This document shows positions 58,902 to 64,000 of a stretch of 64,000 nucleotides of DNA, piece after piece. Made by a program: the position numbers and the translations under genes. The notes below the pieces were generated by a model. That model saw only the letters and a program-made list of their open reading frames with translations. It did not search any database and was not told the DNA's origin. The stretch is from the NCBI GenBank assembly GCA_902801165.1, contig CADCHI010000045.1:1-64000 (forward strand), read 5' to 3'. The stretch is from an uncultured Eubacteriales bacterium (GTDB lineage: Bacteria > Bacillota > Clostridia > Christensenellales > Aristaeellaceae). Within the stretch, counting starts at the first letter, position 1. The number at the start of each line of letters is the position of its first letter.

Positions 58902-61895
58902 ATGGCGACGAAGAAAAAGAAGGCCCGGCGAGGCAAGGCGCTCGGGTTCAGGCCCGGGCTGTTCGCGGTGACGCTGGTCATCGCGGCGGCGATCATCGCG
59001 GCGGGCGTGCTGCTGGATGAGAGCCCCTGGGCGCACCTGGGCGGCACGGCGTCCGCGTCCGATTCCGGCCTGCGGCTCAGCGAGGTGCAAAACCACAACG
59101 TGTTGACGCTGCTGAACGCCTCGGGCAACGCCGCCTCCTGGATCGAGGTGGAGAACGCCGGGGACGCGGCGGTGTCGCTGCACGGCGTGTGCCTGGCGAA
59201 GGACACCCGCTTCAACAAGACCTTCGTGTTCCCGGACATCACGCTGCAGCCCGGTGAGTTCGCGCTGGTCTACGCGGACGGCAAGGCATCGGCCTCTCCG
59301 AATGGCGAGCTGCACGCGGCCTTCGGCCTGCCCGCCGCGGGCGGCACGGAGCTGTACCTGTTCGACGCGGCCCAGCAGCTGCTGGATTCCACCCGGGTGC
59401 CCGGCATGTCGGCGGACGAGTCCTGGTGCCGGGGCGCGGACGGCGAGTGGCAGGTGAGCGTCGTCGCCACGCCCGGGGCCGCCAACCGCCTCGCGGACCA
59501 GCGGGGCCTGGACGTGCAGGACGGCGAGGTGGAGCTCAGCGAGGTCATGAGCGCCAACGCCACCGCCTTCCCGGACGAGGAGGGCGCGTATCACGACTAC
59601 ATCGAGGTGCACAACCGCACCGACCACGAGGTGAGCCTGGAGGGCTGCTGGCTGTCGGACAACGCGGCCAAGCCGGACAAGTGGCAGTTCCCGGACGTGC
59701 GGCTGCCCGCGGACGGCTACCTGGCGGTGCACTGCTCCGGCGTCTCCCGGAAGGAGGATGCCAGCCACCTGCACGCGAGCTTCAAACTGTCCGCCGGGGA
59801 GACCGTGTACCTGGCCGGTCGGGACGGGACGATCATCTCCGTGGTGACCGTGCCCACGCTGGCCAGCGGCCAGCCCCTTTCCCGGGGTCCGGAGGGCTGG
59901 ACCACGGACCTGGGCCCGACGCCGAACCTGGAGAACACCTCCGAGGCGGCCCTGCGCTACGACGCGCAGCTGCGCGCCCAGCGGGGCGGCGGGCTGATCA
60001 TCAGCGAGGTCATGGCCCTGCCCGAGGACGGACAGTCGGACTGGATCGAGATCTACAACGGCACGGACGCGCCGGCGGACCTGGGAGGCTGGGGCCTCTC
60101 GGATCGTGCCGACCATCCCCGCAAGTGGCAGTTCCCCGCGGGCACCACTCTGGGAGCTCGGGAGTACCTGGCGGTGCTGCTGGTGGGGGCGTCCGGCGAG
60201 TACAGTGGCAGCTACCTGTCCGCGCCCTTCGCCCTCAGCGGCGAGGGCGGCAGCACGGTGTGCCTCTGCGACGGCCAGGGGGTCATCCGCGACGCGATGT
60301 TCCTGCCCCGGCAGTACGGCGGCATCTCCTACGGCCGGGACAGCGAGGGGACCTGCGGCTTCTTCACCGCGCCGACGCCCATGGCGGCCCCGTCCGGCCG
60401 GGCCCTGGCGGACCGGACCGGCGACGTGCGCTTCTCCGAGGCGGGCGGCCTGTTCACCTCCGGCCAGTCCCTGAGCGTGATGCTCTCCGCTGACCCCGGC
60501 GCACGCATCTACTACACCCTGGACTGCACGGACCCCACCGAGGCCTCCACGCCTTATGACGGCGCGCCCATCAGCGTGACCGGCACCACTATCCTTCGGG
60601 CGGCGGCCTTCCGGGAGGGGTATCTGCCCTCCCAGATGAGTGCGGCGAGCTACCTGTACGACGTGAGCGCCGCCTCCGAGGCGCCCTACGTGGTCTCGCT
60701 GGTCTCCGACCCGACGGGGCTCTACAGCGATGAGACGGGCATCATGGTCATGGGCCCCAATGCCACGGAGAAGTTCCCCTACGGAGACTACGGCCGAGGC
60801 GCGAACTTCTGGATGGACTGGGAGCGGGAGGCCCACGTGGAGCTGTTCACCGGTTCGGGAGAGCAGGCCATCTCCCAGGAGTGCGGCATCAAGCTGCACG
60901 GCAGGAACACCCGCGCCTATGAATTGAAGTCCTTCAAGGTGATGGCGAAGAGCCGCTACGGGAACAACCGCTTCAATTATCCCATCTTCCACGACCGGCC
61001 CTGGGACGACTACGAGGCCTTCATACTGCGCTATTCGGGCCAGGACTACAAGAGCACCTTCATGCGCGACGCGGTGCTGACCTCGCTGGCGGAGAACACC
61101 AGCGTGATGTACCTGGAGGCCGAGGAGTGCATCTGCTACCTGAACGGCAAGTACTACAGCGCCATGTACATCCGCGAGAACGTGAGCCCCTACTCCCTGG
61201 CGCGGCGCGAGGGCTGGGACGGCCAGGAGGACGCACTGGACCTGGTCAAGAGCGGCTATGAGGTCAAGCAGGGCTCCAACGAGAGTTACATCGCCCTGAA
61301 GGCCTGGCTGGACAGCCACGACACCTCCACCCAGGAGGCCTATGAGGTCATCGACGCGGCGGTGGACATCGACAACTTCATCGAATACGCCACCCTGCAG
61401 CTGTACATCGAGCCGCCGGACACCGTGAACGTGAAGCGCTACCGCAACACCCAGGCGGACGGCAAGTGGCGCTGGGTGATCTACGACGTGGACCGCGGCA
61501 TGCGCGGCGACGAGGACGGCTTCGCCCTGCTGGCCCAGGGCACCAACGCCCAGCTGTTCAAGGCCTGCATGAACAACCCGGCCATCCGGGAGCGCCTGCT
61601 GGCCAACCTGAACACGGCCCTGGCGACCTACCTGTCCAGCGAACACGTCACCGCCCTGGTGGACGAGCAGTTCCAGCGGTTGAAGCCGCTGTTGCCGGAC
61701 TACCTGGAGATGATGGGGCTCTCCCAGAGCCACTACGCCTCCGCGCTGAAGGCGCTGCGGGGCGCCATCGCCAAGCGGCCCCGGCTGGTGTTGAAGCACT
61801 GCGCGGACTACCTGAACCTGACCCAGGAGGATGTGTACCGCCTGTTCCCGGACGCCATCGCGGCCATCGAGGCATTTGAGGCGAAGGCGAAGTGA
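58902..61895 (+). CDS. Membrane-anchored CotH-kinase protein with three lamin-tail domains
   Basis: 997 residues. A basic start and one transmembrane helix (LFAVTLVIAAAIIAAGVLL) are followed outside by three lamin-tail (LTD) domains at roughly 55-180, 200-335 and 365-475 (LRLSEVQNHN, VELSEVMSANAT, LIISEVMALPEDG starts), then a chitobiase C-terminal-like fold (VMLSADPGARIYYTLDCTDP, about 525-590), and the CotH domain (about 600-960: ISQECGIKLHGRNTRAYELKSF, FILRYSGQDYKSTFMRD, WVIYDVDRGMRGD). CotH proteins are atypical kinases of the spore coat and of surface proteins. The natural substrate here is unknown. GAGAGGA lies 8 nt before the ATG. Confidence 0.9.
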   Translation: MATKKKKARRGKALGFRPGLFAVTLVIAAAIIAAGVLLDESPWAHLGGTASASDSGLRLSEVQNHNVLTLLNASGNAASWIEVENAGDAAVSLHGVCLAKDTRFNKTFVFPDITLQPGEFALVYADGKASASPNGELHAAFGLPAAGGTELYLFDAAQQLLDSTRVPGMSADESWCRGADGEWQVSVVATPGAANRLADQRGLDVQDGEVELSEVMSANATAFPDEEGAYHDYIEVHNRTDHEVSLEGCWLSDNAAKPDKWQFPDVRLPADGYLAVHCSGVSRKEDASHLHASFKLSAGETVYLAGRDGTIISVVTVPTLASGQPLSRGPEGWTTDLGPTPNLENTSEAALRYDAQLRAQRGGGLIISEVMALPEDGQSDWIEIYNGTDAPADLGGWGLSDRADHPRKWQFPAGTTLGAREYLAVLLVGASGEYSGSYLSAPFALSGEGGSTVCLCDGQGVIRDAMFLPRQYGGISYGRDSEGTCGFFTAPTPMAAPSGRALADRTGDVRFSEAGGLFTSGQSLSVMLSADPGARIYYTLDCTDPTEASTPYDGAPISVTGTTILRAAAFREGYLPSQMSAASYLYDVSAASEAPYVVSLVSDPTGLYSDETGIMVMGPNATEKFPYGDYGRGANFWMDWEREAHVELFTGSGEQAISQECGIKLHGRNTRAYELKSFKVMAKSRYGNNRFNYPIFHDRPWDDYEAFILRYSGQDYKSTFMRDAVLTSLAENTSVMYLEAEECICYLNGKYYSAMYIRENVSPYSLARREGWDGQEDALDLVKSGYEVKQGSNESYIALKAWLDSHDTSTQEAYEVIDAAVDIDNFIEYATLQLYIEPPDTVNVKRYRNTQADGKWRWVIYDVDRGMRGDEDGFALLAQGTNAQLFKACMNNPAIRERLLANLNTALATYLSSEHVTALVDEQFQRLKPLLPDYLEMMGLSQSHYASALKALRGAIAKRPRLVLKHCADYLNLTQEDVYRLFPDAIAAIEAFEAKAK

Positions 61896-61930
61896 ATAAA
61901 GCGAACGGCCTTTTCGAAGTGCTTTTCATC

Positions 61931-61976
61931 GAATCCCAACGCTATGGATAAAGGCGTTGGGATTCTTTCTTTTTTC
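61931..61976 (+). terminator. Terminator of the CotH-like gene
   Basis: GAATCCCAACGC (61931-61942) pairs with GCGTTGGGATTC (61954-61965), then TTTCTTTTTT. Confidence 0.88.
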
Positions 61977-61986
61977 CGCAAAGGGC

Positions 61987-62040
61987 TTGACAGGGGACAG
62001 TTAAGCGTATATAATAACGTATGAACAGATGAGCATATGT
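61987..62040 (+). promoter_or_regulatory. Promoter and operator of the metal-efflux operon
   Basis: TTGACA (61987-61992) and TATAAT (62010-62015), both perfect, spacing 17. Just downstream ACGTATG (62017-62023) faces CATATGT (62034-62040) with one mismatch, placed where an ArsR-family repressor would block transcription. Confidence 0.75.
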
Positions 62041-62056
62041 TGAGGAGATGAGGACG

Positions 62057-62413
62057 ATGCGCGAACACGCCGAGTGCTGCGAGGAGCTGCGGGTGCACCC
62101 GGAAATCCTGGAGCGGGTGAAGCCGGACATGCCGGACGAGGAGTGCCTGTACGACCTGGCGGAGCTGTTCAAGGTGTTTGGCGATACCACGCGGATTCGC
62201 ATACTGTATGTATTGTTTGAGTCCGAGATGTGCGTGTGCGACATCGCGGAGCTGCTCAGCATGTCCCAGTCGGCGATCTCCCACCAGCTGCGGGTGCTGA
62301 AGCAGGCCCGCTTGGTGCGCAACCGCCGGGAGGGGAAGACGATCTATTATTTCCTGGCGGACGAGCACGTGCGCACGATCATCGGCCAGGGCATGGAGCA
62401 CATTCAGGAATAA
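62057..62413 (+). CDS. ArsR/SmtB-family metal-responsive repressor
   Basis: 118 residues. The winged helix is LFKVFGDTTRIRILYVLFESE followed by MCVCDIAELLSMSQSAISHQLRVL; the CVCD pair in helix alpha-R is the alpha-3 type metal site of CadC/ArsR proteins, and the N-terminal HAECCEEL adds further thiol ligands as in CadC. This favours Cd2+, Pb2+ or Zn2+ as inducer. It should repress its own operon (HMA protein and P-type ATPase). ATG 62057 lies 9 nt after GAGGAG. Confidence 0.93.
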   Translation: MREHAECCEELRVHPEILERVKPDMPDEECLYDLAELFKVFGDTTRIRILYVLFESEMCVCDIAELLSMSQSAISHQLRVLKQARLVRNRREGKTIYYFLADEHVRTIIGQGMEHIQE

Positions 62414-62433
62414 TCGGACGGGAGGATACGACC

Positions 62434-62652
62434 ATGAAGAAGAGCTACAAGATCGAAGTGGACTGCGCGAACTGCGCCAACCTGATGGAGGAGACCACCC
62501 GGAAGACCGAGGGCGTGAAGGACTGCGTCGTCAGCTTCATGACCCAGAAGATGAAGGTGGAGTTCGATGAGGGCGCCGACGTGGACGCTGTGATGCAGAA
62601 GGTGCTGGCCAACTGCAAGAAGGTGGAGGACGACTGCGAAATCTACCTGTAA
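62434..62652 (+). CDS. Stand-alone HMA heavy-metal-binding protein
   Basis: 72 residues with the ferredoxin-like HMA fold. The metal motif is DCANCANLMEE instead of the common GMxCxxC, a form seen in the N-terminal domains of Cd/Zn-transporting ATPases. It lies between the repressor and the ATPase gene, whose own N-terminus lacks an HMA domain, so this looks like the detached metal-binding domain acting in trans. The start has GGAGG 7-8 nt upstream. Confidence 0.9.
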   Translation: MKKSYKIEVDCANCANLMEETTRKTEGVKDCVVSFMTQKMKVEFDEGADVDAVMQKVLANCKKVEDDCEIYL

Positions 62653-62762
62653 ACCCTTCGGTCCGGGAAGCACTCCGCTTTCCCGATCCGGTATGATTCC
62701 AATAATGGCCCGGGCCCGCCGGCAAGCGGCGGGCCGGGCCGCCGCAGAGAGGAAGTGGCACG

Positions 62763-64000
62763 GTGAACAAGAAGCAGAAGAAGCTGCTGATTCGCATCAT
62801 CATTGCCGCGGTTTTTTTTGTCCCGCTGTACCTGATCTCCGAGGGCATCGTGGCGGTGAAGCTGCCCGAGCCTGTGCTGATCGCCCTGTTTTTGATCCCC
62901 TACCTGACGGTGGGCTGGGACATCCTGCGCAAGGCGCTGCTGGGCATCAGGAACCGGCGCCTGTTTGACGAGTGCTTCCTGATGACGGTGGCCACCGTGG
63001 GCGCCATCGCCCTGGGGGAGTACGGTGAGGGCGTGGCGGTCATGCTGCTGTACCAGGTGGGCGAGCTGTTCCAGAGCTACGCCGTGGGCAGGAGCCGCCG
63101 GAGCATCAGCGACCTGATGGACATCCGGCCGGACTACGCCAACCTGGAGGGCGAGGACGGCGCCTTCGAGCGGGTGGACCCGGACGAGGTGGAGACCGGC
63201 TCTGTCATCGTGGTGCAGCCTGGGGAGCGGGTGCCCATCGACGGCGTGGTGATCGAGGGGAGCTCCGCGCTGGACACCAGCGCTTTGACCGGCGAGAGCA
63301 AGCCCCGGAGCGTGGCCGTGGACGATGACGTGCTCAGCGGGTGCATCAACCTCTCCGGCGTGCTGCGGGTGCGCACCACGGCGGAGTTCGACGAGTCCAC
63401 GGCCTCGAAGATCCTGGACCTGGTGGAGAACGCCGCCTCCCGGAAGTCGAAGTCGGAGAACTTCATCTCCAAGTTTGCCCGGGTGTACACGCCCGTGGTG
63501 TGCTGCACGGCCCTGGCCCTGGCGGTGCTGCCGCCGTTGTTCTGCATGCTCACCGGCGTGGGCATGGCGGGCTACGCCGGCGTGGGCGCGCTGTGGCGGG
63601 ACTGGGTGCTGCGCGCCTGCACGTTTCTGGTGATCAGCTGCCCCTGCGCGGTGGTCATCAGCGTGCCGCTGAGCTTCTTCGCGGGGCTCGGCGGGGCCAG
63701 CAGCCAGGGCATACTGGTCAAGGGCTCCAACTACCTGGAGACCCTCTCCCAGGTGGGCACGGTGGCCTTTGACAAGACCGGCACCATCACCCTCGGCAGC
63801 TTCGAGGTCACGGCGGTGCACCACAGCCCCATGGAGGAGCAGCGGCTGCTGGAGTACGCAGCGCTGGCGGAGTGCCATTCCTCCCATCCCATCAGCCAGA
63901 GCCTGCGCCGGGCCCATGGGAAGGAGCTGGACATCTCCCGCGTGTCCGACGTGCAGGAGATCAGCGGCCACGGCGTGCTGGCGAAGGTGGACGGCGTGGA
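62763..64000 (+). CDS. P1B-type heavy-metal ATPase (Cd/Zn/Pb type), 3' end missing
   Basis: 412 codons are visible before the window ends. Transmembrane helices flank the actuator domain with TGES (SALTGESKPRSV), then the ion-channel motif SCPCAVVIS, and the phosphorylation site FDKTGT. The start of the nucleotide domain (ECHSSHPISQSLRRA, with the HP signature) and SGHGVLAKVDG are present. There is no HMA domain at the N-terminus. The GTG at 62763 has GAGGAAG about 8 nt upstream. A strong GC hairpin (62708-62741) lies between the HMA gene and this start and may tune expression. Confidence 0.94.
   Translation, partial: MNKKQKKLLIRIIIAAVFFVPLYLISEGIVAVKLPEPVLIALFLIPYLTVGWDILRKALLGIRNRRLFDECFLMTVATVGAIALGEYGEGVAVMLLYQVGELFQSYAVGRSRRSISDLMDIRPDYANLEGEDGAFERVDPDEVETGSVIVVQPGERVPIDGVVIEGSSALDTSALTGESKPRSVAVDDDVLSGCINLSGVLRVRTTAEFDESTASKILDLVENAASRKSKSENFISKFARVYTPVVCCTALALAVLPPLFCMLTGVGMAGYAGVGALWRDWVLRACTFLVISCPCAVVISVPLSFFAGLGGASSQGILVKGSNYLETLSQVGTVAFDKTGTITLGSFEVTAVHHSPMEEQRLLEYAALAECHSSHPISQSLRRAHGKELDISRVSDVQEISGHGVLAKVDGV

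Overview
The window looks like a chromosome segment of a GC-rich, Gram-positive, strictly anaerobic gut clostridium (Bacillota, Clostridia, Christensenellales-like; the rank below class is a guess). The evidence is AGGAGG-type ribosome binding sites with frequent GTG and TTG starts, extended -10 promoters (TGGTATAAT), a LytR-CpsA-Psr protein, an SLH-like tail, CotH, MATE and AGCS transporters, clostridial riboswitches, and no outer-membrane genes.

Region 1 (1-2067) is chromosome: a truncated ECF sigma factor and a secreted BspA-type leucine-rich-repeat protein. Region 2 (2068-16298) is an integrated mobilizable element of about 14.2 kb. It sits in the 3' end of an elongator tRNA-Met gene, bounded by a perfect 45-bp direct repeat (2068-2112 and 16254-16298). 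It carries a toxin-antitoxin pair, a complete potassium module (truncated KdpD, KdpE and KtrB diverging from KtrA and a 41-aa membrane peptide), a sigma-like zinc protein, a cysteine-rich VLP protein, a MobV relaxase behind a recognisable oriT, a CHC2 primase, a VapE helicase and a tyrosine integrase. Two intergenic regions hold a three-way-junction fold and dense arrays of perfect hairpins with 3-nt loops.

Region 3 (16254-26306) holds tRNA-Met and tRNA-fMet, a cobalamin riboswitch with no gene behind it, YfcE, an E2-like acyltransferase next to a frameshifted acyl-CoA synthetase, an AGCS amino-acid symporter with an unusual acidic prefix, RlmH, a CPBP protease and YchF. Region 4 (26307-40901) is carbohydrate metabolism: a sugar ABC transporter, a GH4 enzyme of the alpha-galacturonidase type, a GH13 hydrolase, glycogen phosphorylase, a frameshifted phosphoglucomutase, plus a MATE pump and a DUF1858 protein. 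The galacturonate theme returns at 55382-58547 with uxaA and uxaB.

Region 5 (41603-52795) has a secreted M16C peptidase, a fumarate-reductase-like operon (unknown secreted protein, cytochrome b-like, flavoprotein, iron-sulfur protein), an LCP protein, an unassigned AAA+ ATPase and an HPr-like protein lacking the phospho-histidine. Region 6 (53214-64000) covers metal efflux and surface functions: a NiCo riboswitch controlling a CDF exporter, an esterase, uxaA/uxaB, a CotH-lamin-tail membrane protein, and an ArsR, HMA and P1B-ATPase efflux operon cut by the window end. Intergenic regions are rich in tandem repeats and inverted repeats.
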